From Anaerolineae bacterium (lineage in GTDB: Bacteria; Chloroflexota; Anaerolineae; Aggregatilineales; Aggregatilineaceae), in the NCBI GenBank assembly GCA_020848665.1, contig JADLHR010000064.1:1-26277 (forward strand): a stretch of DNA of 26,277 bases. The letters are read 5' to 3'. The notes beneath the pieces are model-generated. The model was given only the letters and a program-made list of their open reading frames with translations. It did not search any database and was not told the origin of the DNA. The translations under genes and the position numbers were made by a program. Shown here one piece after another: positions 7,387-15,612 of this stretch (position 1 is the stretch's first letter; every line of letters begins with the position of its first letter).

Positions 7387-8215
7387 CGCGTCCGAACGGC
7401 TCGCATCGCGCGTAATCTTGCTGGTGGCGCTGCTCGTTGTGGTCACGCCGCTGGTCTACTTGGTCGGCCTGAGCTTCAAGGCGCCGGAAGGAATTTTCGC
7501 TAATCCGATGGCGCCGTTCTCGTGGCCGCTGGACCTCACCAACTACCGTAACGTGCTGGCGCAGATGAATGTGCCGAAGTTTTTTCTGAACTCGCTCATC
7601 TACGCGGGCGGGGTCACTCTGGGCCAGCTCCTGCTGGCGATCCCGGCGGCGTTCGCCTTCAGCTACTACCACTTTCGCTTCAAGAATCTGCTGATGTCGC
7701 TGGTGCTCATCAGCCTGATCGTTCCGTTTGTCGTAACCTATGTGCCGAATTACCTGCTGCTCGCGCGATGGGGACTGCTCAATTCGCTCGTGGGCATGAT
7801 CATACCGATGCTGGGGATCTCGGTTGGCTTCGGGATCTTCCTGCTGCGCCAGAGCTTCCAGACCTTTCCGAAGGAAGTGTTTGACGCGGCGTGTATTGAC
7901 GGGGCGAACTCGTGGCAGGTGTTGTGGCGGGTTCTGGCGCCGGCGAGTCTGGCGCCCATTGTCTCGGTTGCGATCTACGTTTTCATCATCACGTGGAATC
8001 GCTTCATCTGGCCGCTGTTGGTGGGCGGCGGCGATCCGGCCTCGTATACGATGACGGTCGCAGTTGACATCTATTACAACAACCCGGAAAGCGGTTCGAA
8101 TTGGGGCAATCTGATGGCCGCCTCAGTGGTTTCAACGGTGCCGACCATGCTGATGTACATCGCGTTGCGCAAGCAAATCTTGCGGACGTTTACAGAAGGG
8201 GCAGTCAAAGGATGA
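7376..8215 (+). CDS. Sugar ABC transporter permease, MalG/UgpE-type
   Basis: This 279-residue inner-membrane protein has a first transmembrane helix at ILLVALLVVVTPLVYLVGLS, then a periplasmic loop with FKAPEGIFANPMAPFSWPL and five further helices. The EAA loop reads FDAACIDGANSWQVLWRVLA around residues 165-185, the usual MalG position. The ATG at 7376 is favoured since GGAGAGG lies about ten bases upstream; the ATG at 7367 would be too close. It overlaps the first permease by 11 bases and the next gene by four (ATGA), so three genes are translationally coupled. It is the second half of the membrane channel served by the binding protein at 5061. Confidence 0.9.
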   Translation: MTASASERLASRVILLVALLVVVTPLVYLVGLSFKAPEGIFANPMAPFSWPLDLTNYRNVLAQMNVPKFFLNSLIYAGGVTLGQLLLAIPAAFAFSYYHFRFKNLLMSLVLISLIVPFVVTYVPNYLLLARWGLLNSLVGMIIPMLGISVGFGIFLLRQSFQTFPKEVFDAACIDGANSWQVLWRVLAPASLAPIVSVAIYVFIITWNRFIWPLLVGGGDPASYTMTVAVDIYYNNPESGSNWGNLMAASVVSTVPTMLMYIALRKQILRTFTEGAVKG

Positions 8216-9012
8216 CCAGGATTCTCTTTGTTGGCGATATTGTGGGCGAAACGGGTCTGGCCTACCTCGAAGCTTGCTTGCCGGAACTAATCCGCGTTGT
8301 CGGGGCGGATTTTGTCGTGGCGAACGCGGAGAATCTCGATCTTACGCCGACGTCGGGGGGGTGTGGTATGACGCCGCCATCGCTCCGCCGCCTGTTTGCG
8401 ACAGGCATCGATCTGGTGACCGGCGGCAACCACTCGTTTGATGCTCCCGACCAGAGCGTGCACGACGATGTTCGGGTACTGCGTCCGCTCAACTCTGCGC
8501 CAGGTGCGCCGGGCCGGGGCGCAGGAGTGATCGTGAAGGATGGTTTGCGCCTGGGTGTGATCAATCTTGCCAGCCGCACGACGCTCCCGCATGTGGACGA
8601 GCCGTACCCAGCTATGGAAGCGCAACTTGCGGCGTGGGCTGAGGGCGGCGCGGTAGATATGGTCTTCATCGATTTCCACAGCGAGTCCGTAATGGAAAAA
8701 ATGGCGCTTGCCTTTGCTGTTGCGGGGCGCGCTGTGGGGGTGGTGGGTACGCACACGCATGTCCCTACCTGTGATACCCGCATTCTACCGGGCGGCACGG
8801 CCTACGTGAGCGATGTCGGGATGACAGGGCCTGGCGACGGTCTGCAGGGCTATTGCGAAGCCCAGTTCATCGACGCGATCCGGCGTGGCGTTCACCCTGG
8901 GCCGCCGCAGCGCCTCGCCCCCGGCGCGATCGAACTGGGTGCGGTGGTGATCACCGTCGAAAATGGCGGCGCGGTGGAGATTGAGCGCATTTCCCCGCGC
9001 TTTCTGCAATAA
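8212..9012 (+). CDS. YmdB-like metallophosphoesterase
   Basis: This 266-residue protein belongs to the YmdB/TIGR00282 metallophosphoesterases, two-metal enzymes. The Bacillus member hydrolyses cyclic nucleotides and phosphodiesters. The metal-binding and active-site motifs are present in order: GDIVG with D9, NAEN at 38-41, GGNHSFD with N73 and H74, DFHSE at 154-158, and GTHTHV with H181 and H183, followed by TAYVSDVGMTGPGDGLQGY. The length fits the family. Its ATG overlaps the stop of the MalG-type permease as ATGA, so it is part of the transporter operon. That is unlike the usual setting of ymdB next to the RNase Y gene. A role in processing a phosphorylated substrate or in signalling linked to uptake is inferred only from position. 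Confidence 0.85.
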   Translation: MTRILFVGDIVGETGLAYLEACLPELIRVVGADFVVANAENLDLTPTSGGCGMTPPSLRRLFATGIDLVTGGNHSFDAPDQSVHDDVRVLRPLNSAPGAPGRGAGVIVKDGLRLGVINLASRTTLPHVDEPYPAMEAQLAAWAEGGAVDMVFIDFHSESVMEKMALAFAVAGRAVGVVGTHTHVPTCDTRILPGGTAYVSDVGMTGPGDGLQGYCEAQFIDAIRRGVHPGPPQRLAPGAIELGAVVITVENGGAVEIERISPRFLQ

Positions 9013-9163
9013 GCAAGCGCGCATCCGTCCCAGGCGTTCTTCGGCAAGACCCTTCGTGTTTCCGTGAAAGCTGAAAACTGCCTGCTGCCGGTTCGTTGAG
9101 GCTGCGCGGACGACGAGCCGTGGCAGGCGCAGTGGTGGGTTTGCCGCATAATTACAGCCGATT

Positions 9164-9829
9164 TTACATAGGAGCCGGCCCCAATTGTTGCAGCAGCTCT
9201 GCGCGGAGCGCCAGCTCGTCGTGGAAGCGACCGAGCATGGCGCTGGTGCGCATCCGCGCATCGTGCTGCTTGGCGCCGCGCATCGCCATGCAGAGATGCG
9301 TTCCTTCCATGACAACGGCTACACCCTGGGGCTGCAAAACCTCCTGCAACTGGGCCGCGACCTGCTGCGTTAGCCGCTCCTGGAGTTGCAGGCGGCGCGC
9401 GTACATCTGCACAATCCGCGCGATTTTTGAAAGGCCAATCACCTGCTTTCCGGGGATATAGGCGACGTGTGCCCGCCCAAAGAACGGCAGGAGGTGGTGC
9501 TCGCACAGGCTGTAGTACTCGATGTCCTTGACAACGACCATCTCGCCGTAGTCCACATCGAACAGCGCCCCGTTGACCAGCGTCTCCACGTTTGTCTCAT
9601 AGCCCGACAGCAGTTCCGTGTACATCCGGGCGATTCGGTCCGGGGTGCCCTTTAACCCGCTCTGATCGGGGTCTTGCCCCAGCACAATCAGCAGCGAACG
9701 GACGAGCAGTCTGATCTTTTCGTCTCGATCCAGGTGAGGGTCGTATGTCTCGCTGGCGACCCGGTGATCCTCGCGCCCGTTCTCACGTGGCTTTTCGACT
9801 GGCATACTCTCTATCTCGTCCCAGTTCAT
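9164..9829 (-). CDS. folE: GTP cyclohydrolase I
   Basis: This 221-residue enzyme converts GTP to 7,8-dihydroneopterin triphosphate, the first step of folate and pterin synthesis. The zinc ligands match E. coli FolE: C109 and H112 in SLCEHHLLPFFG and C180 in THLCMAMRGAKQ. Other family segments are GLKGTPDRIARMYTELLSGY, HVAYIPGKQVIGLSKIARIV and LQERLTQQVA. The ATG at 9829 has GGGAG six bases upstream; a GTG one codon earlier is too close. An N-terminal extension of about 35 residues precedes the catalytic core. It follows the FAD reductase by 23 bases, so the two are probably one transcript under the Fe-S regulator. It is convergent with the phosphoesterase at 8212-9012; no clear terminator is visible in the 151-bp gap. 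Confidence 0.96.
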   Translation of the reverse strand: MNWDEIESMPVEKPRENGREDHRVASETYDPHLDRDEKIRLLVRSLLIVLGQDPDQSGLKGTPDRIARMYTELLSGYETNVETLVNGALFDVDYGEMVVVKDIEYYSLCEHHLLPFFGRAHVAYIPGKQVIGLSKIARIVQMYARRLQLQERLTQQVAAQLQEVLQPQGVAVVMEGTHLCMAMRGAKQHDARMRTSAMLGRFHDELALRAELLQQLGPAPM

Positions 9830-9852
9830 CACGTTCTCCCCATTATTCCAGA

Positions 9853-11022
9853 TTATTCCAGTTGAAGCGTGCGCGCCGGATCAGCAGCCGGCTCTCCCAG
9901 AAGCTCACGCGCTTCGTCCACTTTGCCCCACACATTCCACAACAGGACACCGCAGACTCGCTGCTGGTCGAGATAGTAGATGATCCCCTTGCGGTAAGGC
10001 TCTTGCCAGTTGACGTTCATTTGCAGGCGCGAATCCAGCCTGCCTACCGCTTCATAGCCGAGATCAAACAGGTCCGAATAGTACATCGGGGAGTAGTCAT
10101 ACGTCGTTGCAGCCCCGGCCATCGCGCGGCCTGCTGCCGCGCCCATGCTGTTCGCGGCATCTTCGTGCTCTATCCGGCGGCGGATCCCCAGGCGTTGGTC
10201 GTAGAAATTGGCGACATCGCCGGCCGCATAGACATCGGGATGGCTGGTGCGCAGGCTGCGGTCTACGACAATGCCGTCGGAGACTTCCAGCCCGGCCGCC
10301 TGCGCCAGACCGACGTTTGGCGTGACGCCGATCCCCGCCACGACCGCATTCACGTCGATGCGGCGGCTGCTGCCGGTGACCAGCGTCAGCTCTGTTCCTT
10401 CGCCTTCTAACCCGACAGCCGTTTCCCCTGACAAAACATCGACACCCCGCTCCCGGTAATATTCGTTGAGGTGGGAGGCCAGGTCTGGGGGAAATAACCG
10501 GGCGCCGATCGCATCATCCGGGAAAAGCAGGGTGACGTGCCTGCCCTGCATCGCCAGTGCCGCCGCGATCTCCGAGCCGATGAAGCCCCCGCCAATGACC
10601 GCAAAGCGCTCGTATGTGTCTGCCAGCGCGCGCAGTCGCCGGTAGCTGTCCAGGCTACGAAAGTAGATGATGCGGTCTTCTCCAAAAGGCAGGCGCCGTG
10701 GCTTTGCGCCGGTTGCCAGCAGCAGCTTGTCGAAGCGATAGGTCTCCCCGGCGTTGTCCGAGGCTTCTTTGCGCTCCAGATCCAGCTCTCTGACGGTCCG
10801 CTCCAGGTAGAACGTTATCCCCTCTGGCAGGTCGCGCCAGATGTCATCCTGGGTTTTCTTGCCGGTCCACAATTGCTTCGTGAGAGGCGGCCGGTCGTAG
10901 GGATAATACTCCTCGCTTGAGATGACGGCGATGTCGGCCTGGTCATCCACTGCGCGGATACCCTGCAGGGCGGAAGCGGCGCTCATGCCGCCGCCGATGA
11001 TGAGGTATGGATGATATTTCAC
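9853..11022 (-). CDS. AIF-type FAD-dependent NAD(P)H reductase
   Basis: This 389-residue pyridine nucleotide-disulphide oxidoreductase is related to apoptosis-inducing factor and ferredoxin reductases. The FAD-binding GGG motif is at residues 10-12 (LIIGGGMSAASA), the ATG motif at 103-105 (LLATGAKPRRLPFG), the NAD(P)-binding Rossmann motif at 142-150 (VIGGGFIGSE) and the second FAD contact AAGDV with D269. The C-terminal third (MYYSDLFDLGYEAVG, then GIIYYLDQQRVCGVLLWNVW) is the AIF/Reductase_C type. The start is GTG at 11020-11022, with AAGGAG six bases upstream; the longer reading frame to 11205 encodes low-complexity sequence and overlaps the regulator gene. No redox-active CxxC is present, so it likely passes electrons to a ferredoxin or another carrier. 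It sits between a SufR-like regulator and folE. Confidence 0.88.
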   Translation of the reverse strand: MKYHPYLIIGGGMSAASALQGIRAVDDQADIAVISSEEYYPYDRPPLTKQLWTGKKTQDDIWRDLPEGITFYLERTVRELDLERKEASDNAGETYRFDKLLLATGAKPRRLPFGEDRIIYFRSLDSYRRLRALADTYERFAVIGGGFIGSEIAAALAMQGRHVTLLFPDDAIGARLFPPDLASHLNEYYRERGVDVLSGETAVGLEGEGTELTLVTGSSRRIDVNAVVAGIGVTPNVGLAQAAGLEVSDGIVVDRSLRTSHPDVYAAGDVANFYDQRLGIRRRIEHEDAANSMGAAAGRAMAGAATTYDYSPMYYSDLFDLGYEAVGRLDSRLQMNVNWQEPYRKGIIYYLDQQRVCGVLLWNVWGKVDEARELLGEPAADPARTLQLE

Positions 11023-11125
11023 GATGGTCTCCTTCGCTGAGCAGCTTGACGGGCAGAGTGACATGGTTCGGGCGAGACGTGCGCTCGAAGAAATCTGCTG
11101 ACGAGCGTCTCCTGGCGGCTGCTGG

Positions 11126-11812
11126 CTATTCGATCTCAGACTCGAACCGGAACTCGTCCGATTGCAGCGGCTGATCGACGCGGACATGGAACGCGCAGCG
11201 GCCATCGCCAGCCTGAAACCGCCTGGTGCGCGTCACCTGGTAGCCGAGGAGTCGACTGAGCACGACGACGGTCAGGCTGCACAGAGCAGGGCGCTTCGAG
11301 GCCACATTGAGAAACGGGCAGTTCTGCTCGACCAACGATAATCCATCTTCGTCCTGTCTCACGTCGGTAAACGGATCGTTTTCGAGGTAGATGCTGCGCA
11401 GCGCGTCCAGCCGCGCCGCGAGGTCCTTTCCGGCCAGTTGCGGTTCCCAGCGTGCAACCTGATCATCGGCCAGAGCGCCCAACACACGGCGCAGCGCGTC
11501 GGTGCCCAGTGCGCCGCCAATCGCGTCGATCAGTTCTACTGCCAGCTCGTCGTAGTTCTTGGGGAACTGGTGCTCACCGGCCGGAGCGAGCGAATAATAG
11601 CGCAGCGGGCGGCCGATCCCGGCGGGGTTGGGGCATTCGCGGCGTTCCACGAGCTTCAGCGCCGCGAGCTGGTTGATCTGCTGGCGCACAGCCTCATACG
11701 AGACGTCCATCTGGGCCGCGATCTCCGCCATAGTCGATGAGCCACGCTGCTTTAAGAGGGCCAGGACCTTCTGCTGCGCAGCGGCGATGCCCCTGTCGCG
11801 ATCGGTCGCCAT
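11126..11812 (-). CDS. SufR-like Fe-S cluster transcriptional regulator
   Basis: This 228-residue protein has an N-terminal winged helix (KVLALLKQRGSSTMAEIAAQ, then VSYEAVRQQINQLAALKLVE, residues 15-57). The C-terminal domain carries cysteines placed as in SufR-type Fe-S regulators: C165 in EQNCPF, C178 in RPALC and C206 in GDGRCAF, with spacing C-x12-C-x27-C. In that family such cysteines bind an iron-sulphur cluster that senses redox or iron state. It is upstream of the FAD reductase by 103 bases and in the same direction, with promoter and inverted repeat at 11992-12020, so autoregulation and control of the reductase-folE genes are likely. The suf operon itself is not in the window. Assignment is by motif pattern. 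Confidence 0.82.
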   Translation of the reverse strand: MATDRDRGIAAAQQKVLALLKQRGSSTMAEIAAQMDVSYEAVRQQINQLAALKLVERRECPNPAGIGRPLRYYSLAPAGEHQFPKNYDELAVELIDAIGGALGTDALRRVLGALADDQVARWEPQLAGKDLAARLDALRSIYLENDPFTDVRQDEDGLSLVEQNCPFLNVASKRPALCSLTVVVLSRLLGYQVTRTRRFQAGDGRCAFHVRVDQPLQSDEFRFESEIE

Positions 11813-11991
11813 TAGCCTGCCCTTTCATGCTGCGACGATGGCGCTCAGTCAGGGCAAGGCCGCCAGAAAACGGCCAGATTGGGCGAGCGGCGGTGCGTGC
11901 GCGGAGATGTTGTCAGCGTGCACGAGGCTGGCGCGCGCCCATATCCTTGCCCTCAGCGCCATCGAGGTTTGAAGGTATCTGTGTATAGGAG

Positions 11992-12020
11992 AACATAAAG
12001 TAAACGAGAATGTTTGCCAA
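11992..12020 (-). promoter_or_regulatory. Promoter of the regulator-reductase-folE operon with internal inverted repeat
   Basis: On the minus strand TTGGCA (12015-12020) and TATGTT (11992-11997) are separated by exactly 17 bases. The spacer holds an inverted repeat, GTAAAC-gagaat-GTTTGC on the plus strand (12000-12017), matching in 5 of 6 arm positions and overlapping the -35 box. Binding there by the SufR-like protein would be autoregulatory. A second, weaker repeat (TAAAAC-ct-GTTTAA) lies at 12032-12045. Confidence 0.5.
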
Positions 12021-12350
12021 GAAATATCTTGTAAAACCTGTTTAATCAACATTCATTTTTTCTCTGAGTCATCGAACCCGTAGCACGATTTGCTCGATTC
12101 GACTATACTGAAAACAAGAATCCTTAAGCTGGCCGCACCGGCAGTTGATGCTAACCTGGATACCCAGCGCATGTCCTTTTTGCTGCGCGGATTGGTGGCC
12201 CGATCCCAAGGCTGGTTTTCGATTTTTCCGCATGGAGGCTCACGCGCAACATGCTCGGTATTCCCAGTGCTAGAGAGGAGGGGTGAGCGCCGTAAAACAG
12301 ACGGCGCAACATACAGAGTCAGCCGCCTATTCAAAACAGGAGATAATACC
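12021..12350 (+). other. Intergenic leader before the ribose-type importer operon
   Basis: This stretch separates the divergent regulator from the binding protein at 12351. A -10-like TATACT lies at 12104-12109 without a good -35 box. A small hairpin GCGCCGT/ACGGCGC is at 12287-12307, and GAGAGGAGGGG occurs at about 12273-12283 without an obvious reading frame after it. The resulting leader of more than 200 bases is unusually long, but no riboswitch class is recognisable by eye. The rest of the gap (11813-11991) shows no gene. Confidence 0.35.
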
Positions 12351-13334
12351 GTGTCCAGAAAGCTGTTTGCGCTTTTGCTCGTTGCCATACTGGTTCTGCC
12401 TATTGCCCCTGCCACGCTTAGCGCCCAGGACGATGTCCTGACCATCGGTTTTTTGCCCGGTGTGGTCGATCCCTTTTATCAGGTGATGGAACTTGGCGTG
12501 AACGCCGCGGCTGAGGACATGGGGGTTGAAGTTGTCACCCAGATCCCGCCGACCTGGGGTGTGGAAGTCCAGACCCCGATCCTCGACGCTATGATCGCGC
12601 GCGGCGATATTGACTATCTCATCATCGCGCCGACCGACAAGGATCAGATGATTGGCCCATTGGAGGCCGCGCTGGATGCCGGTATCCAGATCATTACGGT
12701 CGATACCTTCCTGGGCGATGGCGACTACGTCAATGGCCCTGTCACGTTCCCGATCAGCTACATCGGTTCGGACAACGTGGAGGGTGGGCGCATTGCGGCT
12801 CGCGGCCTGGCTGAAGCGATCGGCGGAACCGGGAAGGTCTACATCAATTCGACCAACCCGAACGTCAGCTCGGTTGAGGGACGCGCGATTGGCTTCAACG
12901 AAGTCATGGCGAATGAATACCCGGACATCGAGGTGGTCGGGCTGGACTTCAACCTGGACGACCCGAACACCGCGACGCAACAAACCGCTGCGGTGCTGGC
13001 ACGCGAGCCTGATCTGGCGGGCGTGTTCGGCACGAACGTGTTTAGCGCGCAGGGCGCCGGTACGGCGGTTGTCAACGCCGGGTTGGGTGGCGTTGTCCAG
13101 GTCGTTGCCTACGATGCTACGCAGTTCGCTATCGAGCTGCTGCGTCAGGGAACTGTCTCCCTGGTGCTCGCGCAGAAGCCGTTCGATATGGGCTACATGG
13201 CCGTGCAGTTCGCTGTAGCGCATAACGCCGGCGTCACGAGCCTGCCGCCGCGTGTCCAGACCGGTTTCGCGATCATCGACATCAACAACGTCGATGATCC
13301 AGAGATCGCGCGCTTCATCTATCAGGTTCCCTAG
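12351..13334 (+). CDS. Ribose-type sugar-binding protein of the isomerase/kinase/phosphatase operon
   Basis: This 327-residue protein starts at a GTG with AGGAGATAATACC upstream. A signal peptide of about 25 residues (core FALLLVAILVLPIAPAT, then SAQDD) is present without a lipobox. The mature part follows the RbsB plan: TIGFLPGVVDPFYQVMELGV at the first strand, DYLIIAPTDKDQMIGPLEAA, GIQIITVDTFLGDGD, a hinge region with GSDNVEGGRIAARGLAEAIG, GRAIGFNEVMANEYPDIEVV, and DLAGVFGTNVFSAQGAGTAV. Upstream codons in the same frame do not look like protein, which supports the GTG start. It should feed the permease at 13414-14556. The downstream enzymes suggest a sugar that can be isomerised and phosphorylated, possibly a heptose-like compound, but the ligand cannot be read from sequence. 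Confidence 0.9.
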   Translation: MSRKLFALLLVAILVLPIAPATLSAQDDVLTIGFLPGVVDPFYQVMELGVNAAAEDMGVEVVTQIPPTWGVEVQTPILDAMIARGDIDYLIIAPTDKDQMIGPLEAALDAGIQIITVDTFLGDGDYVNGPVTFPISYIGSDNVEGGRIAARGLAEAIGGTGKVYINSTNPNVSSVEGRAIGFNEVMANEYPDIEVVGLDFNLDDPNTATQQTAAVLAREPDLAGVFGTNVFSAQGAGTAVVNAGLGGVVQVVAYDATQFAIELLRQGTVSLVLAQKPFDMGYMAVQFAVAHNAGVTSLPPRVQTGFAIIDINNVDDPEIARFIYQVP

Positions 13335-13357
13335 CTAGTCGTGTATCGGTAAGCGAT

Positions 13358-13391
13358 GAGCCGGGGATGGTGCATGCCATGTCCCCGGCTC
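13358..13391 (+). other. Intercistronic hairpin between binding protein and permease
   Basis: GAGCCGGGGA (13358-13367) pairs perfectly with TCCCCGGCTC (13382-13391), and the loop continues the pairing through TGG/CCA. It lies between the stop at 13334 and the permease ATG at 13414. There is no clear T-run, so it is likely to act as an mRNA 3'-end stabiliser or partial attenuator. Confidence 0.6.
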
Positions 13392-13413
13392 TTCATTCCG
13401 AGGAGACAGTCGG

Positions 13414-14556
13414 ATGGCAGTTCAGAAACAGACCGCAGACCTGGCAGGACTCGCGATCCTCACCAAGGAGCGTCAAAAACAACTCGCGCTGCTGTTAAGC
13501 CGGGTGTGGGCCTGGGTTTTCCTGGCCACATTGGTTCTCTTTTTCGTGGTGTCAGTGCGCCAAACCAGCGGTGGCGCAGTCAACTTCCTTACTGTCCGCA
13601 ACTCGCAAAATATTCTGGTGGCGATCACGCCCGTTTTCTTACTCGGCCTGGGACAGACTTTCGTCATTATCGCCGGTGGTATCGACCTCTCGGTCGGCCA
13701 CATGATGAGCATGGCCTCGGTGGTTTCAGCGCTGGCGATTCGCGGCGTGTACAACGAAGGCGCCCCGCTGTTTATCTCGGTGGTGGCCGGGTTCCTGGCC
13801 GCTGTCTGCGCGACCGCCGCTGTGGGGATGGCGCATGGAACGATCATCGCCAAGCTGAAGGTTCCCGCGTTCATCGTGACGCTCGGCGGATCGTTCATCA
13901 TGCGCGGCGTGGCGCTGCTTCTTTCCGACAACACGACGGTAATCGGCCTGCCGCCGGGCGTGCGTGACTACGGCAACGAGTCGCTGCTCTACCTGATCCG
14001 GGGCGAGGGCGGAGGCATCTACTTCCTGAACCGACCAGAGGTCTCCGGCGCGCTGCTGCGCAGCATGGACCGTATCTTCCCCTACCCGGTCGTGCTGACC
14101 GCGATTGCGGCGGCGATAGGGATTTTCGTGTTGAAGAAAACTGCATTTGGCCGGTACACCTATGCCATCGGCGGCAATCGTGAAGCGGCTCTGCGTGCGG
14201 GGATCCCGGTCGATCGTCATGTCATCAAATTGTATATGCTGTCGGCGGCGACTGCCGGCATCGCCGGTTTCCTGTCGACGCTGCGCTATACCGCCGGATC
14301 AGCGGTGATTGGCGAGGCGCTGCTGATGTCGTCAATCGCGGCGGTGATCATTGGCGGCGTAAGTCTGTTTGGCGGCGCAGGTAGCGTGACGGGCACCGTG
14401 ATCGGCGCGCTCATTATCGCCGTGCTGACAACCGGTCTCGTGATGCTCAACGTGCAGGCGTTCTGGCAATTCATTGTTGTCGGCGTTGTAGTCATCCTGG
14501 CCGTGTTGATCGACCAATCCCGTGACCTGATCATGGGACGCATGGAATCGGAGTAG
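13414..14556 (+). CDS. Ribose-type ABC transporter permease (CUT2)
   Basis: This 380-residue integral membrane protein has a cytoplasmic start of about 30 residues and eight or more hydrophobic segments. Family signatures include QTFVIIAGGIDLSVGHMMSM, KLKVPAFIVTLGGSFIMRGV, the cytoplasmic loop YAIGGNREAALRAGIPVDRH, and VIIGGVSLFGGAGSVTGTVI near the end. A periplasmic insertion of about 40 residues (around GVRDYGNESLLYLIRGEGGG) is longer than in RbsC. AGGAG lies about eight bases before the ATG. The ATPase gene starts 4-7 bases after the stop. The protein forms a homodimeric channel fed by the binding protein at 12351. Confidence 0.92.
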   Translation: MAVQKQTADLAGLAILTKERQKQLALLLSRVWAWVFLATLVLFFVVSVRQTSGGAVNFLTVRNSQNILVAITPVFLLGLGQTFVIIAGGIDLSVGHMMSMASVVSALAIRGVYNEGAPLFISVVAGFLAAVCATAAVGMAHGTIIAKLKVPAFIVTLGGSFIMRGVALLLSDNTTVIGLPPGVRDYGNESLLYLIRGEGGGIYFLNRPEVSGALLRSMDRIFPYPVVLTAIAAAIGIFVLKKTAFGRYTYAIGGNREAALRAGIPVDRHVIKLYMLSAATAGIAGFLSTLRYTAGSAVIGEALLMSSIAAVIIGGVSLFGGAGSVTGTVIGALIIAVLTTGLVMLNVQAFWQFIVVGVVVILAVLIDQSRDLIMGRMESE

Positions 14557-14563
14557 GCGAGTG

Positions 14564-15373
14564 ATGGAGCAGACAGCAGTCGAAATCAAGCAGGGCGCTC
14601 AAACGCGCGAACCGATGCTGCGGGTCCATCAGCTCGTCAAGCGATTCGGCGGCCTGACCGCGGTCAATAAGGTGGATTTCGAGGTCTATCCGGGCGAGGT
14701 TGTCGGCCTGGTGGGCGACAACGCGGCGGGTAAATCGACCCTGATTAAGTGTATCTCCGGCGTGCACCAGCCTGATGAAGGCGAGATCTTCTTTCAGGGC
14801 CAGCGCGTGCGTTTTTCGCGTCCGATGGAAGCGCGCGACGCGCACATCGAGACGATCTACCAGGACCTCGCGCTTGCCGGAAATCTCAACGTCGGCGCAA
14901 ACATCTTTATGGGGCGCGAACCCCAGAAAAGCTACTTGGGCGGCCTGATCAAAGTGCTTGATGAAGGCTTTATGCTGGCAGAGTCGCAGAAAATAATGGG
15001 GCGCCTGGGAATTCACATCCCGGATTTCTCGCAGCAGATCGAGACGCTCTCCGGCGGCCAGCGCCAGGCGGTAGCGATTGCGCGCGCGGTCTATTGGAAA
15101 GCTCAGTTGATGATCATGGACGAGCCGACCAATAATCTCGGCGTGGTGGAGCAGCGCCAGGTGTTGGAGCTGGTTCAGGAGCTGCGGCAGCAGAATGTCC
15201 CCGTTATCCTGATCAGCCATACTCTGCCGGACATCTTCGCGGTGACAGATCGAATTGTCGTCATGCATCGCGGGCACAAGGTCACCGAGAAGAAAACGTC
15301 TGAGACGGACAGTCAGGAGATTGTTCAGTACATGGTGGGCGCGCTCGACGATCGCCGCGACAGTTATTTGTAG
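14564..15373 (+). CDS. Single-domain sugar ABC transporter ATPase (CUT2)
   Basis: This roughly 270-residue ATPase carries all motifs: Walker A GDNAAGKST at residues 51-59, the Q-loop in ETIYQDLAL, the ABC signature LSGGQ at 162-166, Walker B with DEPT at 186-189 and the switch H219 in ISHT. RbsA and its close relatives contain two ABC domains in about 500 residues, whereas this protein has one and would have to dimerise, as FrcA-type transporters do. Start is ambiguous between the ATG here and a GTG at 14561, with GGAG ten or seven bases upstream respectively. It energises the permease at 13414-14556. Confidence 0.9.
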   Translation: MEQTAVEIKQGAQTREPMLRVHQLVKRFGGLTAVNKVDFEVYPGEVVGLVGDNAAGKSTLIKCISGVHQPDEGEIFFQGQRVRFSRPMEARDAHIETIYQDLALAGNLNVGANIFMGREPQKSYLGGLIKVLDEGFMLAESQKIMGRLGIHIPDFSQQIETLSGGQRQAVAIARAVYWKAQLMIMDEPTNNLGVVEQRQVLELVQELRQQNVPVILISHTLPDIFAVTDRIVVMHRGHKVTEKKTSETDSQEIVQYMVGALDDRRDSYL

Positions 15374-15418
15374 TTGGCGCCAGCGCGAGGGCGCGGGCAG
15401 GTGTCCAGCGGTATCTGG

Positions 15419-15440
15419 CGAGAGGTGCGGAATCCTCTCG
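15419..15440. other. Small hairpin in the ATPase to SIS-fusion gap
   Basis: CGAGAGG (15419-15425) pairs with CCTCTCG (15434-15440) around an 8-base loop. It lies in the 239-bp gap 15374-15612, which otherwise shows no gene, no good promoter and no T-rich terminator. The importer and enzyme genes may therefore be one transcript with partial attenuation here. Confidence 0.3.
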
Positions 15441-15612
15441 AAGTGCTGCGCTTCCGCGTCCGGGCTGGGTGCGGCAGTGTGATTTTCGCATTGTTCGCCC
15501 GTTGTGCGCGTGAGGCTGCCCCCGCGTAGCGCCCGCCAGACCGGATTAACGCTGGTGGTCGCACGCACTCACAACCGCTGCGGCTGGATTTCATCATGAT
15601 GGAAAGTCAGAT

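Noticed and set aside
9013..9163. Search for a terminator between the convergent phosphoesterase and folE genes
   Set aside because: No stable stem followed by a T-run was found in this 151-bp gap.
11023..11205. N-terminal extension of the FAD reductase
   Set aside because: It is Ser/Arg-rich, overlaps the regulator gene, and AAGGAG six bases before the GTG at 11022 marks the start.
12090..12350. N-terminal extension of the binding-protein frame upstream of the GTG
   Set aside because: The extra 87 residues do not resemble a signal peptide or domain, and a good ribosome site plus signal peptide begins at the GTG.
12110..12350. Possible riboswitch in the long leader
   Set aside because: No known conserved core was recognised; only a short 7-bp hairpin is visible.
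14531..15568. 345-codon minus-strand frame opposite the ATPase gene
   Set aside because: It covers a gene with complete ABC motifs and has no family resemblance itself.
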